NCBI GenBank assembly: GCA_023458595.1
Contig: JAEWYT010000157.1
Location: 1-61,293 of the forward strand
Source of the DNA: Pseudomonadota bacterium
Lineage (GTDB): Bacteria > Pseudomonadota > Alphaproteobacteria > Rhizobiales > Tepidamorphaceae
Direction: 5' to 3'
Length of the DNA stretch: 61,293 nt
Position numbers and translations under genes: made by a program. The notes under the pieces were generated by a model that was not told the origin of the DNA, ran no database searches, and worked only from the letters and a program-made list of their open reading frames with translations. Below are positions 8,672 through 16,881 of this stretch, one piece after another. Position 1 is the first letter of the stretch. Each line of letters begins with the position of its first letter.

Positions 8672-9934
8672 ATGCCGACAAGACTGCACACCCGGCACGG
8701 GGGCCGGGCGCGCGCGGCCGTTTCCGTCATCCTCGCGTTCGTGATCGCCGGCTGTGCCGCGGCGCTGGAGCCGCCCGGGCCGACCGGTTTCTACGAGATT
8801 TCCGACGCCGGGATCGTCGGGCCGCCCGGCGAGATACTCAAGGCCGAGCCCTACGAATCCGCTCCCGGCGGCGCGAAGGCCTACAAGATCCTCTACCGCT
8901 CGACCGGCCTGAACGACGAGCCGATCGCCGTCTCCGGCGTTGTCGTGATCCCCGAAGGCGGCGTGCCCGAGGGCGGTCGCCGCGTCGTCGCATGGGCGCA
9001 TCCGACCACCGGCGTCGCGACCCGGTGCGCGCCCTCGCTGATGTCGGGCTTCTTCCATGGCGTCAAGGGCCTGCCGGAGATGCTGGCGCTCGGCTACGTG
9101 GTCGTGGCGACCGACTATCCCGGTCTGGGAACGGCCGGCACGCACCCCTACCTCGTCGGCGTCAGCGAGGGCCGGGCGGTCCTCGACTCCGTCCGCGCGG
9201 CGCGGCGCCTGCCGCAGGCCGAAGCCGGCTCGACCTTCGCCGTCTGGGGTCATTCGCAGGGCGGCCAGGCGGCGCTGTTCACCGGCCAGCTCGCATCGTC
9301 CTACGCGCCGGAGCTGAAGCTCGTCGGGGTCGCCGCCGCGGCGCCCGCGACCGATCTCGCCAGGCTGCTCGAGGACGACATCAATTCGATCGGCGGCAAG
9401 GTGCTGACCGCCTTCGCTCTATGGTCCTGGAACCGCGTCTACGGCGCCCCGCTCGCCCCGGTCCTCGACGCCTCCGGCGAGCCGTCGGTGAACGCGATCG
9501 CCGCGGAGTGCATCGAGAACACCTTCGAGGACGTCGCCGTCGCCCTGTCGGAGCGCAAGATCAACAGGAACTTCCTGCATGGCGACGTGACGCAGATCGA
9601 GCCGTGGAAGACGCTGCTCGCCCAGAACTCGACCGGCCAGGCGCCGCCCGGCGCGCCGGTCTTCATCGCCCAGGGGACGGCCGACACGACGGTCGACCCG
9701 CAGGTCACCGCCCAGGCGGCGAAGGCCATCTGCGCGAAGAAGGGAGCGGTCCAGTTCATGTGGCTGCCCGGCGCGACGCACGAGATGGCGGCGACGCTGA
9801 GCGCCGGGACGGCGGTGAACTGGATGGGCGACCGCTTCGAGGGCGACCGCACGCCGAACCAGTGCGGCAAGCTGCCCCCGGAGCCAAAATCGCCGCCCAA
9901 ATCGCCGCCGAAGTCGCCTGTGCCCCCATCGTAG
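8672..9934 (+). CDS. Secretory lipase-like alpha/beta hydrolase, predicted lipoprotein
   Basis: A 420-residue exported hydrolase. The N-terminus is a lipoprotein signal: basic start, hydrophobic stretch and lipobox VIAGC with the acylated cysteine at about residue 28. The body matches the secretory lipase (LIP) family, with nucleophile elbow GHSQGG (Ser near 195), an Asp in QGTADTTVD and a His in LPGATHEM as the likely triad. It ends in a proline/lysine/serine tail with repeated KSPP units after residue 400, possibly a cell-wall or membrane-surface tether. ATG 8672 has GGAGGGA just upstream; the longer frame further upstream overlaps the SDR gene and is not used. Substrate (ester or lipid) unknown. 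Confidence 0.86.
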   Translation: MPTRLHTRHGGRARAAVSVILAFVIAGCAAALEPPGPTGFYEISDAGIVGPPGEILKAEPYESAPGGAKAYKILYRSTGLNDEPIAVSGVVVIPEGGVPEGGRRVVAWAHPTTGVATRCAPSLMSGFFHGVKGLPEMLALGYVVVATDYPGLGTAGTHPYLVGVSEGRAVLDSVRAARRLPQAEAGSTFAVWGHSQGGQAALFTGQLASSYAPELKLVGVAAAAPATDLARLLEDDINSIGGKVLTAFALWSWNRVYGAPLAPVLDASGEPSVNAIAAECIENTFEDVAVALSERKINRNFLHGDVTQIEPWKTLLAQNSTGQAPPGAPVFIAQGTADTTVDPQVTAQAAKAICAKKGAVQFMWLPGATHEMAATLSAGTAVNWMGDRFEGDRTPNQCGKLPPEPKSPPKSPPKSPVPPS

Positions 9935-9957
9935 GCAAGCGTCCCTGGGCGGCGTTC

Positions 9958-11661
9958 CTAGGCCGCGTTGCTGGCGAGCTTGGAGGACAACGACGGCAGG
10001 TTGCGCGCCCGGTCGAGAAGCAGCACCGCGACGGACCGGTCCGAGCCGCGCACCTCGACGACCTGCTCCGGCAGGTCGTGCGTCGGCAGGCCGGCGAGAT
10101 GGGCGACGCTCGACGACAGGATGAGCTGGCAGTCGTGGTCGCGGGTGAGGGACTCGAGGCGGCTCGCGATGTTCACGGTCTCGCCGATGACGGTCAGGCC
10201 GGCGTTCGGCCCGTGGCCGATGAGACCGAGCACCAGCGGTCCGACATGCAGTCCCATGCCGATGGTGATCGGCGCGTTGACGACCGCGTGCAGGTCGCGG
10301 TTCACCGTGTCGAGCGCGAGATCGATCGCGTGCGCGGCGGCGAGCGCGTCGCGGCAGGCGGTCGACGGTTCGATGTTGCGGCCGAAGATCGCCAGGAGCC
10401 CGTCTCCCAGGTACTTGTCGATATGGCCGCCATGCGCCTCGATCGCCGCGCCGACGTCGGCGAAGAAGCGGTTCAGGACGAAGACCACGTCATAGGGCAG
10501 CCGGCGCTCGGACAGGCGGGTGAAGCCGCGGATGTCGAGGAACAGGACGACGATCTCGCGCTCCACGCCCGCCGCCTCGACGATGCTGGCAGGCACCCGG
10601 CCCCCGTGGACCGACAGCGGCCGGATGAGGGGCGTCACCGTCAGCTCGGTGGCGGGGCGGATCTGGCAGGCGAGGCGCATGTCGGGCGTCGCGCCGATGC
10701 TCTTCAGCGTGCGCCACTCGGCGGCGGACGGCGGCGCGAGGTTCTCCGCCCCCTCGAGGATCTTGACCCGGCAGGTCGAGCATCGGCCGCGCCCGCCGCA
10801 GATCGAGGCGTGCGGGATGTTGTTCATGCGGCTGATCTCGAGCAGCGTCGGACCCGGCCGCGCCGATACGGTCCGCGCCGTCGTGTAGTGGACCGGGACG
10901 AAGGCGCCGATCCTCAGGACGAGCCGGCGCAGGACCGGGAACAGGATCACCAGGGCGATGAGGAGGCCGAAGCCCCAGCGCGCGTAGGAGCGCAGGGTGG
11001 CCAGCGTCTCGCCGGACGCCGCGTCCGGCCAGTTGGTCTGCGCCTTCAGCGTGGCGAAGAACGCCGGATCGGCGATCGCCACGTTGGCCGCGCGGCCGGC
11101 GACCATGAACCCCGAAAGCGACAGCGCCGGCAACAGCACCGCGAACGCCAGCAGATAGGGGGCGACGCGCGGATAGGCCGGGCTCAGCCGCAGCCAGAAA
11201 TGCAGGCCGAGGCAGCCGTGCGTCCAGACGAGCAGCATCAGCACCGACTGGTCGAGCCCGGAGCCCGGCCACAGGCGAGGCAGTTCGTACCAGTAGGTGT
11301 CGTGCACGCCGAAGAACTGCTGGGCGACCCGCGTGTTGACGATGTGGGGAAACAGCAGGAAGGGGATCGAGAGCCCGAGCAGGATCTGCAGCGCCTCCCA
11401 GAGAGGCATCCGCCAGGTGGCGCGGCCCGCGAGCTTCCACAGCGCCAGCGAGACGTGGGTCAGGAGCGCCACGCCGAGGATCATCCCGCCGAGCAGCGAG
11501 CGGGTGAACTCGGTCCGCCACGACTGGGCCGCCAGCATCGCGTCGATGTCGATCAGGCCGAGGGCATGGTTGAGGAAGTGGGCCGTCGCGAAGGCGAACA
11601 GCACCAGGCCGGATGCGAGCCGCAGGATTTGCTGCGTGGAGCCTCGTAGCAGGACGTTCAT
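9958..11661 (-). CDS. Membrane-anchored class III adenylate/guanylate cyclase with [2Fe-2S] ferredoxin domain
   Basis: A 567-residue three-part protein. Residues 1-~265 hold about five membrane helices with many histidines (FATAHFLNHALGL, LLTHVSLALW, LLFPHIVNT, LVWTHGCLGLHFW), resembling the haem-b anchors of succinate dehydrogenase/fumarate reductase. Residues ~270-350 are a plant-type ferredoxin domain with the full C-x5-C-x2-C-xn-C set at C288, C294, C297 and C332. Residues ~360-540 are a class III cyclase domain with FLDIRGFT (metal Asp), DKYLGDG and VNIASRLE; the lysine in DKYLGDG favours ATP over GTP. It should make cyclic nucleotide in response to membrane or quinone redox state (inference). 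ATG 11661 chosen; upstream frame is non-coding. Confidence 0.88.
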   Translation of the reverse strand: MNVLLRGSTQQILRLASGLVLFAFATAHFLNHALGLIDIDAMLAAQSWRTEFTRSLLGGMILGVALLTHVSLALWKLAGRATWRMPLWEALQILLGLSIPFLLFPHIVNTRVAQQFFGVHDTYWYELPRLWPGSGLDQSVLMLLVWTHGCLGLHFWLRLSPAYPRVAPYLLAFAVLLPALSLSGFMVAGRAANVAIADPAFFATLKAQTNWPDAASGETLATLRSYARWGFGLLIALVILFPVLRRLVLRIGAFVPVHYTTARTVSARPGPTLLEISRMNNIPHASICGGRGRCSTCRVKILEGAENLAPPSAAEWRTLKSIGATPDMRLACQIRPATELTVTPLIRPLSVHGGRVPASIVEAAGVEREIVVLFLDIRGFTRLSERRLPYDVVFVLNRFFADVGAAIEAHGGHIDKYLGDGLLAIFGRNIEPSTACRDALAAAHAIDLALDTVNRDLHAVVNAPITIGMGLHVGPLVLGLIGHGPNAGLTVIGETVNIASRLESLTRDHDCQLILSSSVAHLAGLPTHDLPEQVVEVRGSDRSVAVLLLDRARNLPSLSSKLASNAA

Positions 11662-11929
11662 CGCTGACCTGCCGGATCTGTCACGGCGACACCGGTTGCC
11701 TTGCCGGAATGTTCCGGGGCTTCTCGATGATTCTACCACGGCCGGCAAGCGATCGTCTCCCCTGCGGCCAGGACGGGTCGATCGGACCCCGGGCGGGCCG
11801 GATCGTCGCGCAAACGGCGACGACGGGCCCGACGCGGCTGCCATGCCGCCTTGAGGGCAGGCGATGTCGCGGCCAGTGACGGCCCGCGAGCCCTGTCGCG
11901 CATAGCCTTCAGGCCTGAGGAGAAGCGCG

Positions 11930-13318
11930 ATGTTCCTGTCCGTGTTCGAGCTGTTCAAGATCGGCATCGGTCCGTCGAGTTCCCACACCGTCGGGCCGAT
12001 GGTGGCGGGCGGGCGGTTCCTGTCGCTGCTCGGCCGCCGGGGCGCAGGCGACGTGGCGCTGATTTCGGTGTCGCTGCACGGATCGCTCGCCTTCACCGGC
12101 AAGGGCCACGGCACCGACAGGGCCGTCGTGCTCGGCCTGATCGGCCAGAAGCCCGATACGGTCGATCCCGACGCGGTCGAGGGACTGCTCGCCGAAGTCG
12201 CCCGTGCGAAGCGCATCTCGCCGCCCGGCCTGCCGTCCTTCGCCTTCGATCCGGGGCGCGACGTGGTCTTCGACTACGGCCCGCCGCTTGCCGGCCATTC
12301 CAACGGCATGACGTTCTTCGCCCGTGCCGGCGACGGCACGGTGCTGGCCGAGGAGACCTACTTTTCGATCGGCGGCGGCTTCGTGAAGACGGCGGCCGAA
12401 CTCGGCAGGGTCGGCGAGGACGAGAGCCCGCTCACCCACGGGGCCGAGGTTCCCTATCCCTTCGCGACCGCTTCCGAGATGCTGGCGATGGGGCGGCGGG
12501 CCGGCCTTTCCGTCGCGGCGATGAAGCGCGCTAACGAGACGACGCGCAATCGCGACGCCGATCTCGACGCCGGGCTGGATCGCGTCTGGGCCGCGATGCT
12601 CGGCTGCATGAGCCGGGGCCTTCGCGAGCACGGCGAGCTTCCCGGCGGCCTGAGGGTCAAGCGCCGCGCGGCGGCGATCCACGCCAAGCTCGAGGACGAG
12701 AGCGGCCACAACCGCCCCTTCGAGCACACCGTCATGGACTGGCTGTCGGTCTACGCGATGGCCGTCAACGAGGAGAACGCGGCCGGCGGCCGGGTCGTCA
12801 CCGCGCCGACCAACGGGGCGGCCGGCGTCGTTCCGGCGGTGATCCGCTATTACCTCGACCATTGCCCGGAAGCCGATGCCGAGGGGGTGCGCACGTTCCT
12901 GCTGGCGGCCGCGGCGATCGGCGGCATCATCAAGCACAACGCCTCGATCTCCGGCGCCGAGGTCGGCTGCCAGGGCGAGGTCGGCTCCGCGTCCGCCATG
13001 GCGGCCGCGGGCTTGGCGGCGGCGCTGGGCGGCACCAACGAGCAGGTCGAGAACGCCGCCGAGATCGCCCTCGAGCATCATCTCGGCATGACCTGCGACC
13101 CCGTCGGCGGCCTCGTGCAGGTTCCCTGCATCGAGCGGAACGCCCTCGGCGCCGTGAAGGCGGTGACGGCCGCCTCGCTGGCGCTGCGGGGCGACGGCAG
13201 CCATTTCGTGCCGCTCGACAGCTGCATCGAGACCATGCGCCAGACGGGGCTCGACATGAGCGAGAAATACAAGGAAACGAGCCAGGGCGGGCTTGCGGTG
13301 AGCGTCGTGGAGTGCTGA
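11930..13318 (+). CDS. sdaA: L-serine ammonia-lyase (iron-sulfur dependent)
   Basis: Single-chain L-serine dehydratase that converts serine to pyruvate and ammonia using a [4Fe-4S] cluster. The 462-residue product begins with the family motif FELFKIGIGPSSSHTVGPM; the alpha domain has NASISGAEVGCQGEVGSASAM and later MTCDPVGG and VQVPCIERNA, supplying the three cluster cysteines. ATG 11930 is preceded by AGGAGAA. The 268 bp upstream, shared with the divergent cyclase gene, hold no recognised operator. It precedes the carboxylase alpha gene by 56 bp, so co-transcription is possible. Confidence 0.96.
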   Translation: MFLSVFELFKIGIGPSSSHTVGPMVAGGRFLSLLGRRGAGDVALISVSLHGSLAFTGKGHGTDRAVVLGLIGQKPDTVDPDAVEGLLAEVARAKRISPPGLPSFAFDPGRDVVFDYGPPLAGHSNGMTFFARAGDGTVLAEETYFSIGGGFVKTAAELGRVGEDESPLTHGAEVPYPFATASEMLAMGRRAGLSVAAMKRANETTRNRDADLDAGLDRVWAAMLGCMSRGLREHGELPGGLRVKRRAAAIHAKLEDESGHNRPFEHTVMDWLSVYAMAVNEENAAGGRVVTAPTNGAAGVVPAVIRYYLDHCPEADAEGVRTFLLAAAAIGGIIKHNASISGAEVGCQGEVGSASAMAAAGLAAALGGTNEQVENAAEIALEHHLGMTCDPVGGLVQVPCIERNALGAVKAVTAASLALRGDGSHFVPLDSCIETMRQTGLDMSEKYKETSQGGLAVSVVEC

Positions 13319-13374
13319 GCGGGCCCTGCGATCCCCCGATTGCCGTCTTTCGCCGCCGATGACATAACGTCTGC

Positions 13375-15345
13375 ATGATCAAGACGCTCCTCATCGCCAA
13401 CCGTGGCGAGATCGCCTGCCGTGTCATCCGCACCGCCCGCCGCATGGGGCTGGCGACGGTCGCCGTCCATTCCGACGCCGACGCCGGGGCCATGCACGTG
13501 GCGCTCGCCGATATCGCCGTGCGGATCGGCCCGGCCGCGGTATCGGAGAGCTATCTGGTCGCCGACCGCATCGTCGCCGCCGCGAAGGAGACCGGGGCGG
13601 ACGCGATCCATCCCGGCTACGGCTTCCTGTCGGAAAACGCCGCTTTCGCGGACGCTTGCGCGGCGGCCGGGATCGTCTTCGTCGGCCCGCCGGCCTCCGC
13701 GATCCGCGCGATGGGCCTCAAGGACGAGGCCAAGGCGCTGATGGAGAAGGCCGGCGTGCCGGTGGTTCCGGGCTTCCACGGCGCGCGCCAGGAACCGGAG
13801 TTCTTGCACGAGAAGGCCTACGAGATCGGCTATCCGGTGCTGATCAAGGCGGTCGCCGGCGGCGGCGGCAAGGGCATGCGCCGCGTCGACAAGGCGATCG
13901 ACTTCGACGACGCGCTTTCGGGCGCCAAGCGCGAGGCCAAGGCCGCCTTCGGCGACGACCGGGTGCTGATCGAGAAATACGTCTCCAAGCCCCGGCACAT
14001 CGAGATGCAGGTATTCGGGGATTCGCACGGCAACGCCGTCCACCTGTTCGAGCGCGACTGCTCGCTGCAGCGCCGCCATCAGAAGGTGATCGAGGAAGCC
14101 CCGGCGCCCGGCATGACGGAGGGCATGAGGCGAAGGATGGGCGAGGCGGCGGTCAAGGCCGCGCTGGCGGTGGGTTATCAGGGGGCGGGCACGATCGAGT
14201 TCATCGTCGACGGCTCGAAGCCGCTCTCCGACGACACGCCGTTCTATTTCATGGAAATGAACACCCGCCTCCAGGTCGAGCATCCCGTGACCGAGGAGGT
14301 GACCGGCCAGGACCTCGTCGAATGGCAGATCCGCGTCGCCTCCGGCGAGCCGCTGCCGCTGCTCCAGGACGAGATTTCATTGAACGGCCATGCCGTCGAG
14401 GCCAGGCTGTATGCCGAGGACCCGGACAACGGCTTCCTGCCGTCGACCGGCTACCTGCACGTCCTGTCGCTGGCCGAAGGCGAGGGCATCCGCATCGATA
14501 CCGGCGTTCGCGAAGGCGATACCGTCACGCCCTTCTACGATCCGATGATCGCCAAGGTGATCGCCCATGGCGAGACCCGCGACGAGGCCCTCGATCTGTT
14601 GTCGCAGAGCCTCGATGCGAGCCTCGTCGCCGGCCCGCGCACCAATCTCGGCTTCCTGCGCCGTCTCGCCGACGACCCCGATTTCCGGGCGCTACGCTTC
14701 GACACCGGCCTGATCGACCGCAAGCTGGATACCCTCGTCAAGGCGCCGCCGGCCCTGAAGGAAGCCGCCGTCGCGCTCGGCACGCTCAGGCTCATCGAGC
14801 GCGAGCAGGAGCGTATCGAGGCCGCGCGGCTCGCCCGTTCGAACGAGGCGTTCAGCCCGTGGAGCGTGGCCGACGCCTTCCAGCCCGGCGCGAGCCGCGT
14901 CACGGCGGAGCCGCTCGTCATCGACGGGACGCCGGAACTGGTCGGCGTCGAGTGGGTCGACGGCGAGCCGGCGATCCGCGTCGGCGGTCCCGCCGACGGG
15001 GAGGAGGAGATAGAGGCGGATCTGGTCGATGCGCCGGACGGCGTCTATGTGCTCGTCGACGGCCGACAGTTCCTCATCGCTCCGCGCGATCCCTTCTCCG
15101 TCGATCTCGAGGCCGCCGACGGCGACGCCGTCATCAAGGCGCCGATGCACGGCAAGGTCGTCTCGATCCACGTGGAGGAGGGCCAGGCCGTCGAGCGCGG
15201 CCAGAAGCTCGCCGTCATCGAGGCCATGAAGATGGAGCACACCCTGACCGCCGGCCGTGCCGGCACGGTCATGGAAGTCGCCGCGAGCGCCGGCGACCAG
15301 GTCGGCGAGGGCCAGAAGCTGATCGTGGTGCATTCGGAGGAGTGA
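13375..15345 (+). CDS. Biotin-dependent acyl-CoA carboxylase alpha chain, methylcrotonyl-CoA type
   Basis: A 656-residue biotin carboxylase plus biotin carrier chain. The carboxylase domain starts IKTLLIANRGEIACRVIRT, has the ATP-grasp loop KAVAGGGGKGMRRV and MEMNTRLQVEHPVTE; the carrier domain has EAMKMEHT with the biotinyl lysine at about K619. The segment DLVEWQIRVASGEPLPL is typical of methylcrotonyl/geranyl-CoA chains rather than propionyl-CoA chains. A partner carboxyltransferase beta chain is needed for activity, and none is in the window, so the leucine-catabolic role is inferred. ATG 13375. A 77-bp tandem repeat begins 4 bp after the stop. Confidence 0.9.
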   Translation: MIKTLLIANRGEIACRVIRTARRMGLATVAVHSDADAGAMHVALADIAVRIGPAAVSESYLVADRIVAAAKETGADAIHPGYGFLSENAAFADACAAAGIVFVGPPASAIRAMGLKDEAKALMEKAGVPVVPGFHGARQEPEFLHEKAYEIGYPVLIKAVAGGGGKGMRRVDKAIDFDDALSGAKREAKAAFGDDRVLIEKYVSKPRHIEMQVFGDSHGNAVHLFERDCSLQRRHQKVIEEAPAPGMTEGMRRRMGEAAVKAALAVGYQGAGTIEFIVDGSKPLSDDTPFYFMEMNTRLQVEHPVTEEVTGQDLVEWQIRVASGEPLPLLQDEISLNGHAVEARLYAEDPDNGFLPSTGYLHVLSLAEGEGIRIDTGVREGDTVTPFYDPMIAKVIAHGETRDEALDLLSQSLDASLVAGPRTNLGFLRRLADDPDFRALRFDTGLIDRKLDTLVKAPPALKEAAVALGTLRLIEREQERIEAARLARSNEAFSPWSVADAFQPGASRVTAEPLVIDGTPELVGVEWVDGEPAIRVGGPADGEEEIEADLVDAPDGVYVLVDGRQFLIAPRDPFSVDLEAADGDAVIKAPMHGKVVSIHVEEGQAVERGQKLAVIEAMKMEHTLTAGRAGTVMEVAASAGDQVGEGQKLIVVHSEE

Positions 15346-15348
15346 GAA

Positions 15349-15510
15349 GCGGTGCCGCCGAAGGCGGCAGCGAAAACATCGTTTTCGCAGCGACGAACGC
15401 CCGAGACCCAAAGTCGAGGGCAAGAGCGGTGCCGCCGAAGGCGGCAGCGAAAACACCGTTTTCGCAGCGACGAACGCCCGAGACCCAAAGCCGAGGGCAC
15501 AAGCGGTGCC
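15349..15510. repeat. 77-bp tandem repeat, two copies plus a partial third
   Basis: Units begin at 15349, 15426 and 15503, an exact 77-bp period; units one and two differ at only a few bases and the third breaks off after about 8 bp. Each unit contains two small hairpins: GCCGCC-GAA-GGCGGC and GCGAAAAC-nnn-GTTTTCGC, where the loop differs between copies (ATC versus ACC). The array lies directly after the carboxylase stop, between convergent genes. The remainder of the 342-bp gap (15511-15687) has one more hairpin and no credible gene. Confidence 0.9.
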
Positions 15511-15594
15511 GTCTCCAAAGCCGCGAATTCACCGGTTATGGCAACCGCCGCGCCGGGACCCGGAGGGAGTACGGCACGGAGCAAGCGGCCCCGG

Positions 15595-15614
15595 ATTCCC
15601 GCTTTCGCGGGAAT
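15595..15614. repeat. Short perfect hairpin, dispersed-repeat type
   Basis: ATTCCCGC and GCGGGAAT form an 8-bp stem around TTTC. A closely related element, with loop CTGC, occurs at 39447-39462, also between two convergent genes, suggesting one repeat family used at gene ends. Confidence 0.5.
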
Positions 15615-15687
15615 GAGCGGCGATACGATAGGATTCGGCCACGCAGCGGAGCCGATATACGGCGGGAGAAGGAAACCGTCGTGCGAC

Positions 15688-16749
15688 CTACTGCGCGATG
15701 ATCTCGACTTCGGCGTCGCGGCCGGGCTCGACGACGAAATCCCGGCTGTAGAGCTTGCCGTCGTGCCGGGCGACGACGGAATATTCCCCGGCCGCCAGCA
15801 CATGGGTCGGAAACGCGCCGTAGCTCTCCTTCACCACGTCGCCGCCCGGCGACAGGATGCTCCAGGCGGTGTTGGCGAGCGCCTCGCCGCCGCTCTCGTT
15901 GACGAGCTTCAGCGTGACGGCGGCGGCCTTGTGCTTGATCGTCGCGTCGGTGAGCTGGCCGGGCTTCACCAGCACGTCGGCGCGCATCACCGAGTTGGCG
16001 TCCCCGAAGCGGCTGACCACGTGATAGGTGCCGGCGTTGAGGCGGATGATCTTGCCGGGCTCGGCCTGTTCGACGAGCAGCTTGCGCTGGCCGTATTCGT
16101 CCTGCTCGGAGGAATAGACGGACACCGAAACCTGCTTGGCGGGGATCGGCTCGTCGAGGACGCCGATCGCCGCCAGCCTGAGGCCGCCGGCATGAATGTC
16201 GATCGTCTCTTCGGCCGGGCCGTCGCGCAGCGACACGCGGCTCGCGGTGTTGGCGAGGCCATAGGCGACGTGGACGATGTACTCGTCGGCGGGGAGCGTG
16301 AACACCGGGCTGGCGCTGCCGCTCTCGTCGACGAGCTTGAACGACCCGTCGGCGTCCGGCCGCGCCCGGTAGATTCGCCAGACGAGGCCGTTGGAGAGCA
16401 TGTCGCCGTTCTCCGAAAGCCGCGCGGCGAGATGCATCTTCTGGCTCGGCCGCGTCTCCTCGGCGACCTCGCCGAACGCGCCGTCCGGATTGAGGTTGAG
16501 CCCCTGAAAGAGGTCGAGGGGCGCCCCGCCGGCCTCGGGCCGGCCGCCGGCCGACGGCTCGACCATGAGCGGCCGCTCCCGCGGCAGCGGCACGGAGGCC
16601 TGCGCGATCTGCGTGGCACCGACCGCGGCGGCGTCCCGGGGAGCCTTCTGCGCCACGGCCGGGGCGTCGGCAAAAACGAGCAAGAACGCGCCGAAAACCG
16701 CCGAAATCACCGCCAGTTTGAGGATGGTCGGGCGTTTTGTTGCGTTCAT
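15688..16749 (-). CDS. Exported protein with three ~80-residue beta-rich repeats, paralogue of the upstream VWA protein
   Basis: A 353-residue protein with a signal peptide (hydrophobic core at about 12-32, cleavage after AVAQ) and a Pro/Ala-rich stretch to about residue 100. The rest is three repeats of roughly 80 residues, each ending in a strand with the pattern LPAGxY-VVxR (LPADEYIVHVAY, LNAGTYHVVSRF, LAAGEYSVVARH), then a strand of Val/Glu-rich sequence. The same repeat occurs five times in the neighbouring VWA protein. The fold is probably a beta-sandwich; no catalytic motif is seen. ATG 16749. It lies 132 bp downstream of the VWA gene on the same strand, so a shared transcript and role at the cell surface are likely. 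Function unknown. Confidence 0.8.
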   Translation of the reverse strand: MNATKRPTILKLAVISAVFGAFLLVFADAPAVAQKAPRDAAAVGATQIAQASVPLPRERPLMVEPSAGGRPEAGGAPLDLFQGLNLNPDGAFGEVAEETRPSQKMHLAARLSENGDMLSNGLVWRIYRARPDADGSFKLVDESGSASPVFTLPADEYIVHVAYGLANTASRVSLRDGPAEETIDIHAGGLRLAAIGVLDEPIPAKQVSVSVYSSEQDEYGQRKLLVEQAEPGKIIRLNAGTYHVVSRFGDANSVMRADVLVKPGQLTDATIKHKAAAVTLKLVNESGGEALANTAWSILSPGGDVVKESYGAFPTHVLAAGEYSVVARHDGKLYSRDFVVEPGRDAEVEIIAQ

Positions 16750-16790
16750 GCCGGCCTTTGCGGGCGAAATCTGCGTTGCGAGTCGCCTGC

Positions 16791-16807
16791 CGGCCGGAAT
16801 CCGGCCG
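16791..16807. repeat. GC-rich hairpin between the two repeat-protein genes
   Basis: CGGCCGG-AAT-CCGGCCG, a 7-bp GC-only stem with a 3-nt loop in the 132-bp spacer between the VWA gene and its paralogue. It could slow polymerase or set mRNA ends inside the operon; no U-tract follows on either strand. Confidence 0.4.
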
Positions 16808-16881
16808 CGGGCGCCGCCAATACGGGCCGCGAATATGGCACCGATTGGGCGCGCCGCGCCAAGCCTTGATGCCGCATACGG

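Noticed and set aside
8992..11649. 885-codon plus-strand frame over the lipase and cyclase genes
   Set aside because: Shadow translation without any motif, covering two better-supported genes on both strands.
15349..15510. CRISPR array
   Set aside because: Only two and a bit units, units are adjacent with no unique spacers, and no cas gene is present.
15352..16869. 505-codon plus-strand frame across the tandem repeat and the repeat-protein gene
   Set aside because: Its N-terminus is translated repeat DNA and the remainder is a shadow of the minus-strand exported protein.
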